From DASPWW01 sp963756745 (lineage in GTDB: Bacteria; Actinomycetota; Thermoleophilia; Solirubrobacterales; 70-9), in the NCBI GenBank assembly GCA_963756745.1, contig CAVWOU010000009.1:62001-126000 (forward strand): DNA of 64,000 nt. The letters run 5' to 3'. The notes beneath the pieces are model-generated. The model did no database searches. It was not told the origin of the DNA and saw only the letters and a list, made by a program, of their open reading frames with translations. The translations under genes and the position numbers were made by a program. This document shows positions 8,175-17,307 of the stretch, in pieces (within the stretch, counting starts at the first letter, position 1; each line of letters starts with the position of its first letter).

Positions 8175-9037
8175 ATACGCGAGAGCGAGTCGAACTCCTC
8201 GTCGGTGAGCTCGAGCCCCGCCGCCGCGACGTTCTCCTCGAGGTGCTCGATCGAGTTCGTTCCGGGGATCGGCACCATCGCGGGCGAGCGGTGCAGCAGC
8301 CACGCGAGCGCGATTTGCGCCGCGGTCGCGCCGTGGGCTCTGGCGACGGGCTCCCACGGGCCCGAGGTCTCGGCCACCCGACCCGCCGCGAGGGGATACC
8401 ACGGAATGTACGCAAGCCCGTCGCGCTCGCACCGGTCGACGAGCGCGTCGTCGTCCCGCTCGGCGACGCTGTAGCGGTTCTGGATCGAGACGATCGGCAC
8501 GATCTCCCGCGCCCGATCGAGCTGCCCCTCGCTGACGTTCGAGAGCCCGACGTGCCTCACCTTCCCCTCGGCACGCAGCTGCGCCAGCGCGCCCACGGAC
8601 TCCTCGAGCGGCACGTTCGGGTCTACGCGGTGGAGCTGGTAGACGTCGATCCGGTCGAGGCGGAGGCGACGCAGGCTACCCTCGCACGACCCGCGCAGAT
8701 GCTCCGGCCGACCATCCGGATGCCACCCGCCGTCACCCGTCCGGGGCAGCCCGCCCTTCGTCGCGATCACCACGCCCTCGGGATAGGGATGCAGCGCCTC
8801 GGCGATCAGCCGCTCGCTCACCTCCGGACCGTACGACTCCGCCGTGTCGATGAAGTTGACGCCGAGCTCGATCGCCCTTCGCAGTACGGCATTCGAGGCC
8901 TCCCGGTCCGAGGGCTCTCCGAAGATCCCCGGGCCCGTGATCCGCATCGCCCCGTATGCCATGCGGCGAACCTCGAGATCGCCGCCCAAGGTCAGCGTCC
9001 CGGCTGCGGCGGCGGGCTGCTCCGAGGCCTCGGCCAC
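8171..9037 (-). CDS. Aldo/keto reductase
   Basis: An NAD(P)H-dependent oxidoreductase of 288 residues with the AKR (beta/alpha)8 barrel. The catalytic tetrad is visible as Asp and Tyr in FIDTAESYGPEVSE, Lys in VVIATKGGL and His in YQLHRVDP. The cofactor-phosphate region reads PIPGTNSIEHLEENV. It resembles the YdbC/pyridoxal-reductase-like branch. It converges with the methyltransferase and diverges from the aminotransferase. Confidence 0.88.
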   Translation of the reverse strand: MAEASEQPAAAAGTLTLGGDLEVRRMAYGAMRITGPGIFGEPSDREASNAVLRRAIELGVNFIDTAESYGPEVSERLIAEALHPYPEGVVIATKGGLPRTGDGGWHPDGRPEHLRGSCEGSLRRLRLDRIDVYQLHRVDPNVPLEESVGALAQLRAEGKVRHVGLSNVSEGQLDRAREIVPIVSIQNRYSVAERDDDALVDRCERDGLAYIPWYPLAAGRVAETSGPWEPVARAHGATAAQIALAWLLHRSPAMVPIPGTNSIEHLEENVAAAGLELTDEEFDSLSRI

Positions 9038-9123
9038 ACGCGACTCCTACCCGTCGCGGCCGGGGAGCCAAACCGCGTGCGGTAGGCTCCCCTCTCCCCC
9101 GGCCTCCCAGCACTCTCCTCGCG

Positions 9124-10515
9124 ATGGCAGTCGAAACACCACTCACGGGCGTGTCCGCCATCGACCGCGACCGGATCGCGAAGCTGACGCGCGTCGAGCG
9201 CGAGAAGCTCGAGCAGCGCACACAGCGCTCGCGCGAGTACTGGGAGCGAGCGAAGAAGGTGATGCCCGCCGGCGTCCCGTCGTCGTTCCAGTCGATCGAG
9301 CCGTGGCCGGTGTTCGTCGAGCGCGGCGAGGGCTCGAAGGTGTGGGACGTCGACGGCAACGAGTACTCGGACTTCCACAACGGGTTTGGCGTCATGTGCG
9401 TCGGGCACGGGAACCCGAACATCGCCGCCGCCGTCGCGGCGCAAGCCCGCAGCGGCACCCACTTCGCGGCGCCGACCGAGGGATCGATCGTCGTCGCGGA
9501 GGAGCTCGTGCGCCGCTTCAAGCTGCCGCAGTGGCGGTTCACCAACTCGGGCACCGAGGCGACGATGGACGCCGTGCACCTCGCCCGCGCCGCCACGGGG
9601 CGCGACGCGATCCTGAAGATCGAGGGCTCCTACCACGGCCACCACGACGCGGTGATGGTCTCCGTGTATCCCGAGCTCGACGAGCTCGGCGACCGCGACG
9701 ACCCGCGCGGAATCCCCTACGGGGCGGGATATCCCCGCGCGATCACGGACCTCACCAGAGCCGTACCGTTCAACGACGCCGACGCGCTCGGGTCCGTGCT
9801 GAAGAAGTTGGAGGGCCAGGTCGCGGCGCTGATCATGGAGCCGGCGATGATGAACATCAACATCATCCCGCCGGCCGACGGCTACCTGGCGCGCGTGCGC
9901 GAGCTGACGGCCGCCCACGGCGTGAAGCTGATCTTCGACGAGGTGAAGACGGGGTGCACGATCGCGTACGGCGGAGCGACCGAACGGTTCGGCGTCGAGG
10001 CCGACCTGGTGACGCTCGCCAAGGCAACGTTCGGCGGGTATCCCGGCGGCGCGGTCGGGATGACCGGGGAGGTCGCGGCGCTGATCGCGGACGGCGAGTA
10101 CCACCAGTACGGGACCTTCAACGGAAACCCACTGGTGATGGCGGCTTCGCGAACGGCGCTGACCGAGGTTCTGACCGCCGACGCGTACGAGAAGCTCGAG
10201 CGCACGAACCAGAGGCTGGTCGCGGGCTCCCAGGAGATCATCGACCGCTACAGCCTGCCCGCGTATCCCGAGGGGATGGGCGCTAAGGGCTGCGTGATCT
10301 TCTCGTCCGAGCCGCTGCGCGACTACCGCGACTACCTGTCGAAGGTCGACGGCGAGCTCGCGACGCTCGCGTGGCTGTACCACATGAACCACGGGATCTT
10401 CATGACGCCGGGCGTCGAGGAGGAGTGGACCCTGTCGATCGCCCACTCCGACGAGGACGTCACGACCTACCTCAACGCGTTCGAGACCTTCGCGCGCGAC
10501 GTCACGGGCTCGTAG
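9124..10515 (+). CDS. Class III PLP-dependent aminotransferase (glutamate-1-semialdehyde aminomutase-like)
   Basis: A class III aminotransferase of 463 residues. NSGTEATMDAVHLARAATGR, SYHGHHDAV and the internal-aldimine region TLAKATFGGYPGGAVG (Lys in AKATFGG) are visible, as is the PLP-ring Asp in IFDEVKTG. The sequence is closest to the HemL-like group, but the insertion around PELDELGDRDDPRG and the lack of neighbouring heme genes argue for an amino-donor aminotransferase of unknown substrate. The ATG at 9124 is chosen because similarity starts there. Confidence 0.85.
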   Translation: MAVETPLTGVSAIDRDRIAKLTRVEREKLEQRTQRSREYWERAKKVMPAGVPSSFQSIEPWPVFVERGEGSKVWDVDGNEYSDFHNGFGVMCVGHGNPNIAAAVAAQARSGTHFAAPTEGSIVVAEELVRRFKLPQWRFTNSGTEATMDAVHLARAATGRDAILKIEGSYHGHHDAVMVSVYPELDELGDRDDPRGIPYGAGYPRAITDLTRAVPFNDADALGSVLKKLEGQVAALIMEPAMMNINIIPPADGYLARVRELTAAHGVKLIFDEVKTGCTIAYGGATERFGVEADLVTLAKATFGGYPGGAVGMTGEVAALIADGEYHQYGTFNGNPLVMAASRTALTEVLTADAYEKLERTNQRLVAGSQEIIDRYSLPAYPEGMGAKGCVIFSSEPLRDYRDYLSKVDGELATLAWLYHMNHGIFMTPGVEEEWTLSIAHSDEDVTTYLNAFETFARDVTGS

Positions 10516-10566
10516 GCTTCGCTAACCCGCTCGCGGGGGACGCGGGAGCGGAGCACGCGAGCTGAA

Positions 10567-11076
10567 TCATTCCTCCGGCTCGCACACGATCAGCGGGATG
10601 CGGCGATTGGCGGCGCACAGCTCCTGGTAGCGGTCGTAGCCGTCGTACATCGCACACGCGAGCTCCCACAGGCGCGCGTACTCGTCCCCCTCGGCCTCGC
10701 GCGCCATGTACGGCCCGCCCCGGCCGGCGGCCCACAGCTCGACGGCCGGGTTCGCGACCACATTGTGGTACCAGGCGGGGTTGCGAGGCGCGCCGCCCTT
10801 CGACGCCATCAGCACGACGTTGTCGCCGTCGGAGAAGTAGGCAAGCGGGGTCGTTCGCCGCTGTCCGCTTCGCGCCCCGGTGTGGCTGAGGAGCACGGTC
10901 GGCGAGCCCGGGGCGACCCGGAGGCGCCCGCCCGTCGCCCGCATCAGGACCGGGTCCACGCGGTTGCCGACGTGGATCAGGAACCAGGTCACCGGGCGCC
11001 GCTTCGCGGCCCATTCGAGGGCGCGCAGGTAGGGGCCCTTGGGCCGTGTGGGGTCCGAGGCCGGGATCAGTGCCAT
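10567..11076 (-). CDS. F420-type nitroreductase/quinone reductase (DDN family)
   Basis: A 169-residue split beta-barrel protein of the deazaflavin-dependent nitroreductase (DDN) family. LLSHTGARSGQRRTTPLAYF with NPAWYHNVVANP is the family's cofactor-side signature. Homologues use F420H2 to reduce quinones or nitro compounds; the substrate here is unknown. Its presence suggests an F420-producing actinobacterium. It is 13 nt downstream of the ACT-domain gene in the same direction. Confidence 0.85.
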   Translation of the reverse strand: MALIPASDPTRPKGPYLRALEWAAKRRPVTWFLIHVGNRVDPVLMRATGGRLRVAPGSPTVLLSHTGARSGQRRTTPLAYFSDGDNVVLMASKGGAPRNPAWYHNVVANPAVELWAAGRGGPYMAREAEGDEYARLWELACAMYDGYDRYQELCAANRRIPLIVCEPEE

Positions 11077-11089
11077 CGCCGCACGCCTC

Positions 11090-11470
11090 TTACTCGAGCG
11101 CCGACCGGGCGGCGTCGAGGTCGTCTGTCGCGACCACCAGCTTCACCCCTCCGAAGGTCGTGTAGGCGAGCTCGACGTTCACGTTCGCGTCGGCGAAGCG
11201 ACGCGCGACCTCGCCGAGCGTCCCGGGGCGATCCGCGATGTCGACGACCAGCACCTCGCGCGTGTCGGCGACGCCCATCCCGGCGTCCTCGAGCGCCGCG
11301 CGCGCCGCGCTCGCGTTCTCGTCGGCGACGAGGAGGTGGATGTAGCCCCTCCCCTGGCCGGTGAGCGCGCACATCCCCTCGATGTTCACCCCGGCCTCGC
11401 CCGTCACCTCGCCGAGCCGGGCGAGCTCGCCCGGCCGATCCTCGAGGATGACTGTCACATCCGTGGCCAT
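11090..11470 (-). CDS. Tandem ACT-domain protein
   Basis: A 126-residue protein built of two ACT modules (about 1-62 and 67-125). Both carry the opening loop that binds small amino-acid ligands, RPGELARLGEVTGEAG in the first and RPGTLGEVARRFADAN in the second. No catalytic domain is attached, so a free-standing amino-acid sensor is likely. The start at ATG 11470 lies about 45 nt beyond the end of the large minus-strand hairpin at 11516-11682, which could be its leader or an independent RNA. Confidence 0.85.
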   Translation of the reverse strand: MATDVTVILEDRPGELARLGEVTGEAGVNIEGMCALTGQGRGYIHLLVADENASAARAALEDAGMGVADTREVLVVDIADRPGTLGEVARRFADANVNVELAYTTFGGVKLVVATDDLDAARSALE

Positions 11471-11515
11471 CGCTCCGATCCGCGTCCCGATTCATACCAC
11501 TGGGTAGCCTGGTTT

Positions 11516-11682
11516 AGATGAGTAATCCCACGACCACGCACACCCGGATGACGCGCGTGGCACCTCGCATCTCTTCGTCCTCGGGCGCTCGTGTGCTGGA
11601 AGCACACTTCGCGCCCTGCGTCCTCAATCTGCTCGTCGCCACGCGCGCCCCCGCGTGCACGCGGCCATGGGATCACTCATCT
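11516..11682 (-). ncRNA. Candidate 167-nt structured RNA, 6S-like long hairpin with central bulge
   Basis: The whole interval folds on itself. The outer arms (11516-11560 with 11639-11682) pair over about 45 positions. An unpaired, purine-rich bulge of about 22 nt per side follows. The apical stem is GGGCGC/GCGCCC plus GTGTGCT/AGCACAC around a 3-nt loop (11583-11616). Seven of about ten imperfections in the outer stem are G-U pairs on the minus strand but A-C mismatches on the plus strand, so the minus strand is the likely RNA. The architecture (closing stem, large central bulge, terminal arm, about 170 nt) resembles 6S RNA. A leader of the ACT gene or a MITE are alternatives. No convincing promoter was found. 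Confidence 0.5.
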
Positions 11683-11683
11683 G

Positions 11684-13688
11684 ATGAATCGACTCGCCGA
11701 GGAAACCAGCCCCTACCTCCTCCAGCACAAGGACAACCCGGTCGAGTGGTATCCGTGGGGCGAGGAGGCGCTGCGGCGGGCCCGTGAGGAGGAAAAGCCG
11801 ATCCTGGTGTCGATCGGCTACTCGGCCTGTCACTGGTGCCACGTGATGGAGCGGGAGTCGTTCGAGGACTCCGACACCGCCGCGTACATGAACCAGCATT
11901 TCGTCCCGGTCAAGGTGGACCGGGAGGAGCGCCCCGACGTCGACGCCCTGTACATGGAGGCGGTCCAGGGGATGACGGGGCACGGAGGCTGGCCGCTCAC
12001 CGCGTTCCTCGACCCCGACGGCGTGCCCTTCTACGGCGGTACGTACTTCCCGCCCGAGCCGCGAACGGGGATGCCGAGCTTTCGCCAGGTGATGGAGGCC
12101 GTGGTCGAGGCGTGGAGCACCCGGCGCGACCAGATCGAGGCCGCCGCGCCGCGGACCCGCAACCAGCTCGGCGCGGTCGGCCGAATCGAGCCGTCGAAGG
12201 ACCTGATCGGCGAGGAGATCCTCACCGAGGCGACCGCGCGCTTACGCGAGTCCGCCGACATGCGCAACGGCGGCTTCGGGGGCGCCCCGAAGTTCCCGCC
12301 CGCCTCCGCCCTCGAGTTCCTGCTCGCCCGGGGAGTGACCGACGTGGTCGAGGTGACGCTCGACGCGATGGCGGGCGGCGGGATCTACGACCAGGTGGGC
12401 GGCGGCTTCGCGCGCTACTCGGTCGACGACGTGTGGCTCGTCCCCCACTTCGAGAAGATGCTGTACGACAACGCGCTGCTGGCGCGGACTTATCTCCACG
12501 CGTGGCAGGCAATGGGCCACGAGCGCTACCGGCGAGTGTGCGAGGAGACGCTCCAGTGGGCCCTGCGGGAGATGCGCGGCCCGGAGGGCGGATTCCAGTC
12601 CGCGCTCGACGCCGACTCCGAGGGCGAGGAGGGTCGGTTCTACGTCTGGACTCCGGGCGAGATTCGCGACGCGCTCGATGCCGAGGGGCTCGGGGAGAGC
12701 GCGAAGGAGGCGATCTCCTATCTCGGGGTCACCGAGGCGGGCAACTTCGAAGGGCGCAGCATCCTCCACCTGCCCGGCGGGCCGGCGTCCCCGCCGCCCG
12801 ACGGGTTCGACGAGATCCGTCGCGCCCTGTACAAGCATCGCTCGCGCCGGGTGTGGCCGGGCCGCGACGACAAGCGGCTCGCGGCGTGGAACGCGCTGAT
12901 GATCTCCGCGCTCGCCGAGGCGGGCGCGTTCCTCCCGTGCCGCGACTACCTCGACGCCGCCGTCGCCTGCGCCGAGTTCGTGCAGCGCGACCTCCGCGAC
13001 GAGCGCGGCCGCCTGCTGCGCTCCTACAAGGACGGAGAGGCGCGGATCGGCGCCTACCTCGAGGACCACGCCTACCTCGTCGAGGCGCTGCTCAGCCTCT
13101 ACGAGGCGACGTTCGATACGCGGTGGTTCGACGCCGCACGCGAGACCGCGGACCAGATGATCGAGCGGTTCGGCGACTCCGAGCGCGGCGGGTTCTTCAC
13201 CACCGCCGAGGACGGGGAGGAGCTGGTCGCGCGCCGCAAGGACCTCGACGACCACCCGATCCCGTCCGGAAACTCGGCGGCGGCCTTCGGGCTGCTTCGC
13301 CTCGCGGCTCTCACCGGGGAGCACGAGTACGAGCGCCGTGCCGTCGGCGTCCTGCGGCTGCTGCATCGCCCGGCCGCGCGCCAGCCCCAGGCGCTCGCCC
13401 ATCTCCTCCAGGCGCTCTCGTTCCACCTCTCTCCGGTCAAGGAGGTCGCGCTCGCCGTCGCCCGCGGACGACGGCGGGGTCGAGGCGCTCGGCGACCTCG
13501 CCGCGGTGGTTCGCTCGGCCTACCGGCCGAACGTGGTGCTCGCCGGAGGCCCCGAGGGAACGGACCGGCCCGAGCTGATGCTCGAGCGCCGCGCCGTCGA
13601 CGGTCGCCCGGCGGCATATGTGTGCGAGAACTTCACCTGCCGGGCACCGGTCACCGACCCGAAGGATCTGGCCGCCGCGTTAGCGTAG
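11684..13688 (+). CDS. DUF255 thioredoxin-domain protein (YyaL/SSP411 type), one frameshift
   Basis: A protein of about 668 residues. The N-terminal thioredoxin-like DUF255 domain starts with ETSPYLLQHKDNPVEWYPWG and holds the CxxC motif in SACHWCHVMERESF. An (alpha/alpha) barrel of the six-hairpin glycosidase type follows (GGFGGAPKFPP, YDQVGGGFARYSVD, WNALMISALAEAG). The role is unknown; homologues are linked to protein disulfide or sugar chemistry. The frame shifts by one near 13455-13475 and continues in another frame to the stop at 13688 (GGVEALGDLAAVVRS to TCRAPVTDPKDL). The 5' side abuts the long hairpin region. Confidence 0.8.
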
Positions 13689-13692
13689 GCAC

Positions 13693-14421
13693 ATGGCCGA
13701 GGCGGCGTTCTGGGGAGCGGTGGGGGCTTCCTCGCTGCTGATCGGAGCGGTGATCGCGATCGCGGTTCCCCTGCCGCGAAGGGCGATCGGCCTGGTCCTC
13801 GGGTTCGGCGCCGGGACGCTGATCAGCGCAACGGCGTTCGAGCTCACCGAGGAGGCGTTCAAGCTCGGTGGAGCCGACGCCGTGACGATCGGCCTCGCGC
13901 TCGGCGCGCTCGCGTACTTCGCCGGCGACTCCGTGATCGAGCGTCGCGGGGGCGGGAACCGGATGAGCTCGATGGGCGAGCAGTCGGCGGAGTCCGCGAA
14001 CGCGCTCCTGCTCGGCGCCGTCCTCGACGGGATCCCGGAGTCCGCCGTGCTCGGGATCACGCTGCTCGAGGGATCGGGGGTGGGAGTCGCCGTGCTCGCG
14101 GCGATCTTCCTCTCCAACCTGCCCGAGGCGCTCTCCTCGACCACGGGCATGCGGATGACTGGCCAGAGGTCCGGCCGCGTGCTGACCACATGGGCCCTGG
14201 TGGTGGTCGTGTCCGCGATCTCCGCGGCGCTCGGCTACGGCCTACTCGACGGCGCGTCCGGGAACGCGATCGGCCTGATCCAGGCGTTCGCCGGCGGTGC
14301 GGTGCTGACGATGCTCGTCGACACGATGATCCCGGAGGCGTTCGCGCGCGGCCACCGCGCGGTCGGCCTCTTCACGGTGCTCGGCTTCGCGCTCGCGTAT
14401 CTCCTCTCGACGCTGGAGTGA
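13693..14421 (+). CDS. ZIP-family divalent metal transporter
   Basis: An integral membrane protein of 242 residues with about eight hydrophobic segments. The metal-site helices typical of ZIP proteins are present as DGIPESAVLG and SNLPEALSSTTG, and the last helices contain LVDTMIPEAFARGH. It probably imports Zn2+, Mn2+ or Fe2+. The His-rich loop between helices III and IV is reduced to ERRGGGNRMSSMGEQ, which is unusual. It starts 4 nt after the DUF255 stop, suggesting co-transcription, and converges on glnA. Confidence 0.85.
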   Translation: MAEAAFWGAVGASSLLIGAVIAIAVPLPRRAIGLVLGFGAGTLISATAFELTEEAFKLGGADAVTIGLALGALAYFAGDSVIERRGGGNRMSSMGEQSAESANALLLGAVLDGIPESAVLGITLLEGSGVGVAVLAAIFLSNLPEALSSTTGMRMTGQRSGRVLTTWALVVVVSAISAALGYGLLDGASGNAIGLIQAFAGGAVLTMLVDTMIPEAFARGHRAVGLFTVLGFALAYLLSTLE

Positions 14422-14425
14422 GCCG

Positions 14426-15793
14426 CTACAGGACCGAGAGGAAGTTCTCGATCTCCCAGGGCGTCACCTGGACGCGGTAGTCCTCCCACTCCTGGCGCTT
14501 GATCTCGACGAAGCGGCGGAAGGTGTGCTCGCCGAGGATCCGCAGCACGAGCTCCGACTCGGCCGCGATCTCGACCGCCTCGCCGAGCGTCTCGGGGAGC
14601 TGCTCGATGCCGCGCTGGTGGCGTTCCTCGGGGGTGAGGTGGTAGAGGTTCTGCTCCATCGGCTCGGGGAGGTCGTAACCCTTCTCGACGCCCTCGAGGC
14701 CCGCGTGGAGCATCGCCGCGAAGCACAGGTACGGGTTGCAGGCTGGGTCGGGGCAGCGCAGCTCCGCTCGGGTCGCCTGCTCCTTGCCGGGGTGGTAGAG
14801 CGGCACCCGGATCAGCGCCGAGCGGTTGCGGCGCGACCATGCCAGATACGTCGGGGCCTCGAACCCCGGCACCAGCCGCTTGTAGGAGTTCACCCACTGC
14901 GCGAACAGCGGCGCGATCTCGCGCGCGTGGCGCAGCTGGCCGGCGATGAACGACTTCGCGGTCTCCGAGAGGTAGTACTGGTCGTCGGCGTCGAAGAACG
15001 CGTTGCCGCCCTCGCGCGAGAGCGATTGGTGCACGTGCATCCCGGACCCGTTCTCTCCGAACAGCGGCTTGGGCATGAAGGTCGCGTGCCACCCGTACTT
15101 CATCGCGTACTCCTTGACCACGATCCGGTACGTCATGCAGTCGTCCGACATCTCGAGCGCGTTCTTGAACCGCATGTCGACCTCGTGCTGCGATGGGCCG
15201 ACCTCGTGGTGGGTGTACTCGACGTGGATTCCCATCTGCTCCAGCGCGAGCACGGTCTCACGGCGGACGTCGGAGCCGGCGTCGAGCGTCGTGAGGTCGA
15301 AGTAGCCCCCCTCGTCGAGCACCTCGGGTATCCCGTCCTCGGGCTTTTCGGAGCGAAAGTAGAAGTACTCGAGCTCGGGGCCGATGTTGTACGCGCTGAA
15401 TCCCATGTCGGCCGCGCGCTGGAGCGCGCGCCGCATGATCCAGCGCGGGTCGCCCTCGTAGGGATCGCCCCCGGGAACCCTGATGTCGCAGAACATGCGC
15501 CCGACGCCACGCTCCTCGGGACGCCACGGCAGGACCGAGAACGTGGTCGGGTCCGGCATCGCGATCATGTCCGACTCCTCGATCGGGTTGAAGCCGGTGA
15601 TCGAGGATCCGTCGAACCCCATCCCGCCCTCGAACGCGTCATCGAGCTCCTGGGCGTTGATCGAGAAGCTCTTGAGCTGGCCGAGGACGTCCGTGAACCA
15701 CAGCCGGATGAAGCGGACCCCGCGATCGGCGACCAGGCTCTTGACGTCGTCCGGGGACTCCATGCGCGGTGGGGAACTCGACTGCTCGGCCAT
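14426..15793 (-). CDS. glnA: Glutamine synthetase type I
   Basis: The enzyme makes glutamine from glutamate, ammonia and ATP. It has 455 residues. The metal and substrate motifs are visible: MGFDGSSITGF, GPELEYFYF, HHEVGPSQHEVDMRF, NGSGMHVHQSL, and RRNRSALIRVP. The length and the absence of the adenylylation-loop insertion fit the GSI-alpha group, which is feedback-regulated rather than adenylylated; that is inference. Upstream, a 22-nt element at 15912-15933 reappears before the hydrogenase operon. A palindrome overlaps it. Confidence 0.93.
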   Translation of the reverse strand: MAEQSSSPPRMESPDDVKSLVADRGVRFIRLWFTDVLGQLKSFSINAQELDDAFEGGMGFDGSSITGFNPIEESDMIAMPDPTTFSVLPWRPEERGVGRMFCDIRVPGGDPYEGDPRWIMRRALQRAADMGFSAYNIGPELEYFYFRSEKPEDGIPEVLDEGGYFDLTTLDAGSDVRRETVLALEQMGIHVEYTHHEVGPSQHEVDMRFKNALEMSDDCMTYRIVVKEYAMKYGWHATFMPKPLFGENGSGMHVHQSLSREGGNAFFDADDQYYLSETAKSFIAGQLRHAREIAPLFAQWVNSYKRLVPGFEAPTYLAWSRRNRSALIRVPLYHPGKEQATRAELRCPDPACNPYLCFAAMLHAGLEGVEKGYDLPEPMEQNLYHLTPEERHQRGIEQLPETLGEAVEIAAESELVLRILGEHTFRRFVEIKRQEWEDYRVQVTPWEIENFLSVL

Positions 15794-15902
15794 GGCCTTC
15801 CTCTCGTCGCGGCTCAGCGGGACGCGGAACGATATCGGCAGCCTTGATCCGAGCGCCCCGCCCGCCCGTACACCCTTGCGAAGGCCGGATCCACGCGCTA
15901 TA

Positions 15903-15933
15903 ACTTACGAACCGTAAGTACCTAGCTAAAAGT
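15903..15933. promoter_or_regulatory. Palindrome plus 22-nt element shared with the hydrogenase promoter region
   Basis: The inverted repeat ACTTACG-AAC-CGTAAGT spans 15903-15919. Overlapping it, 15912-15933 matches 42753-42774 at 19 of 22 positions (core CCGTAAGTnCCTAGCnn, then AAAGT). The element lies between divergent glnA and the carboxymuconolactone-type gene. A common regulator or sigma factor is inferred. Confidence 0.5.
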
Positions 15934-15950
15934 AAAGTAAAGAGGTCGCG

Positions 15951-16518
15951 ATGACCGTGAAGGCCGACATGAGCCGATTCGATATCCACGACGAGCTGAC
16001 CGCTCCCGAGGGCAGCGAGCGGATCCTCAAGAGCGTCTCGTCCGCCGGCGGCGCGGTCTCGAAGTTCATCGGGGTCCTCGCCGGCGCCCCGGCGGCGCTG
16101 CGCGCGTACGCGCGCATGCGGTCCGAGCTCCGAAGCGGTGGACTTCCGCGCCAGACCGCGCGAGCGGATCGCGCTCGCGGTCGCCGAGCGCCGCGGCGAC
16201 GGCTACAGCATCGCGCAGCACGCGAGGACCGCCCGCGCGGCCGGACTCGGGCTCGACGAGATCTCCAGCGCCCGCGGGTTCGCCTCGGGCGATTCGCGCG
16301 AGGCGGCGCTGCTCGCCTTCCTCGAGTCGCTCCTCGACTCCGAGGGTCATCCGGAGCTCTACCTGCTCGAGGAGGCACGCGAGATCGGGTGGACCGACGA
16401 GCAGATCCTCGAGGCGATCGCGCACGTCGCGCTGAGCGAGTTCCAGAGCCTGGTGGCCAATGCGGCCGCGCTGCCTCAGGACCAGTCGGACCCCTCGATC
16501 CTTCCGAAGGCCGCCTAA
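15951..16518 (+). CDS. Carboxymuconolactone decarboxylase-like (AhpD fold) protein without catalytic cysteines, one frameshift
   Basis: An all-helical AhpD/CMD-type protein of about 188 residues. VLAGAPAALRAYARMRSEL and ERIALAVAERRGDGYSIAQH follow the family pattern, but the usual CxxC plus His site reads GYSIAQH, so both redox cysteines are absent and a peroxidase role is unlikely. The second half (GWTDEQILEAIAHVALSEFQ) is typical. The frame shifts by one near 16135 within CGAAGCGG; both sides fit the family, so the product is probably intact. ATG 15951 follows AAAGAGG. Confidence 0.75.
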
Positions 16519-16543
16519 CTGCGAGCTGTACTGGCGCCGAGCA

Positions 16544-16562
16544 TCGGGCGCGAAGCGCCCGA
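16544..16562. terminator. Hairpin between convergent genes
   Basis: A perfect 8-bp stem TCGGGCGC/GCGCCCGA with a GAA loop lies between the ends of the convergent carboxymuconolactone-type and RlpA-like genes. It lacks a U-run, so it may be a bidirectional, factor-assisted terminator. Confidence 0.5.
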
Positions 16563-16594
16563 CTGCGAGGCGACTGGCAGGTCCTCCGTACTGA

Positions 16595-17230
16595 TTACTC
16601 GGTCTTGATGACCGCGGCGCGCACGCTCTCGGTGTATTCCATCCCGAGAGCCTCGGCGGCCGCCTGGGTGAGGTCCCAGGAGACGCCGCGCATGTAGGGG
16701 CCGCGGTCGACCACCTTCGTGCGCAGCCAGCGGCCGCCCTTGTTGAACGTGACCTTGGTGCCGCAGGGGAGCCGCTTGTGCGCGACCCCGATCGTGCTCC
16801 GCTTCAGCACCTTCCCGCACGCGGTCTCGTTGCGCCAGAACCCCGGGCCGTACCAGCTCGCCGTCCTGCGCTTCATGCTTGCTCTCAGCGCCTGGTGGGT
16901 GTCGTCGTCCACGACGCCGTCGGCGCTTATCTCCGCCCGAACCTGGAGCTCCCGAACAGCGGCGTCGGTGAGATCGCCGAACTCCTCGTCGAGGCCCACG
17001 CCTGTCGCGTAGGGCTTCGATCCCAGCACCCAGTTGAGAGTCTTGACGTCGTCGCCGCAGTCGCCGAGCTGGAGGGGTCGGGCGCCGAACGCGGCGTCCT
17101 CGCACACGCCCGGCGTTGCGGTACCGCCGCTGGCCGCCCCGGCGGTCGCGGCGCTGGCCGCGGCCGCGATCATCGCCGCGAGCCCGAGGAAGACCGCCCA
17201 CAGCGCAACGCGGTCAGGGCGACCGTGCAC
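16595..17230 (-). CDS. Secreted RlpA-like (double-psi beta-barrel) protein with peptidoglycan-binding domain
   Basis: An exported cell-wall protein. A signal peptide (VALWAVFLGLAAMIAAAAS) is followed by a peptidoglycan-binding-1 type domain (LGDCGDDVKTLNWVLG to GVVDDDTHQALR). The C-terminal RlpA-like barrel begins ASWYGPGFWRNETACGK and includes LPCGTKV, VVDRGPYMRG and WDLTQAAAEALG with the conserved Asp. RlpA-type domains act on denuded glycan strands or bind them. GTG 17230 gives a compact signal peptide; ATG 17296 is possible but would translate through a hairpin at 17264-17281. A ydaO-type riboswitch lies upstream, consistent with c-di-AMP control of wall remodelling. Confidence 0.82.
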   Translation of the reverse strand: MHGRPDRVALWAVFLGLAAMIAAAASAATAGAASGGTATPGVCEDAAFGARPLQLGDCGDDVKTLNWVLGSKPYATGVGLDEEFGDLTDAAVRELQVRAEISADGVVDDDTHQALRASMKRRTASWYGPGFWRNETACGKVLKRSTIGVAHKRLPCGTKVTFNKGGRWLRTKVVDRGPYMRGVSWDLTQAAAEALGMEYTESVRAAVIKTE

Positions 17231-17263
17231 TCGGCTCGGCCGGTCGCCCCCTCGATTGTTGAC

Positions 17264-17281
17264 TTCCGCCTCACGGCGGAA
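17264..17281 (-). promoter_or_regulatory. Hairpin between riboswitch aptamer and RlpA-like gene
   Basis: The stem TTCCGCC/GGCGGAA with a 4-nt loop lies between the aptamer and the preferred start at 17230. It may be part of the expression platform. It has no U-run after it. Confidence 0.4.
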
Positions 17282-17307
17282 CTCGCCTTCGTACATTCGC
17301 TCTTTCT

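Noticed and set aside
9124..10515. Class III aminotransferase as heme-pathway HemL
   Set aside because: No heme genes are nearby and the sequence has an N-terminal extension and insertions not usual for HemL, so only the family was named.
11518..11787. Small plus-strand open frames inside the 167-nt hairpin
   Set aside because: They follow the arms of the palindrome, have no ribosome-binding site and no recognisable protein features.
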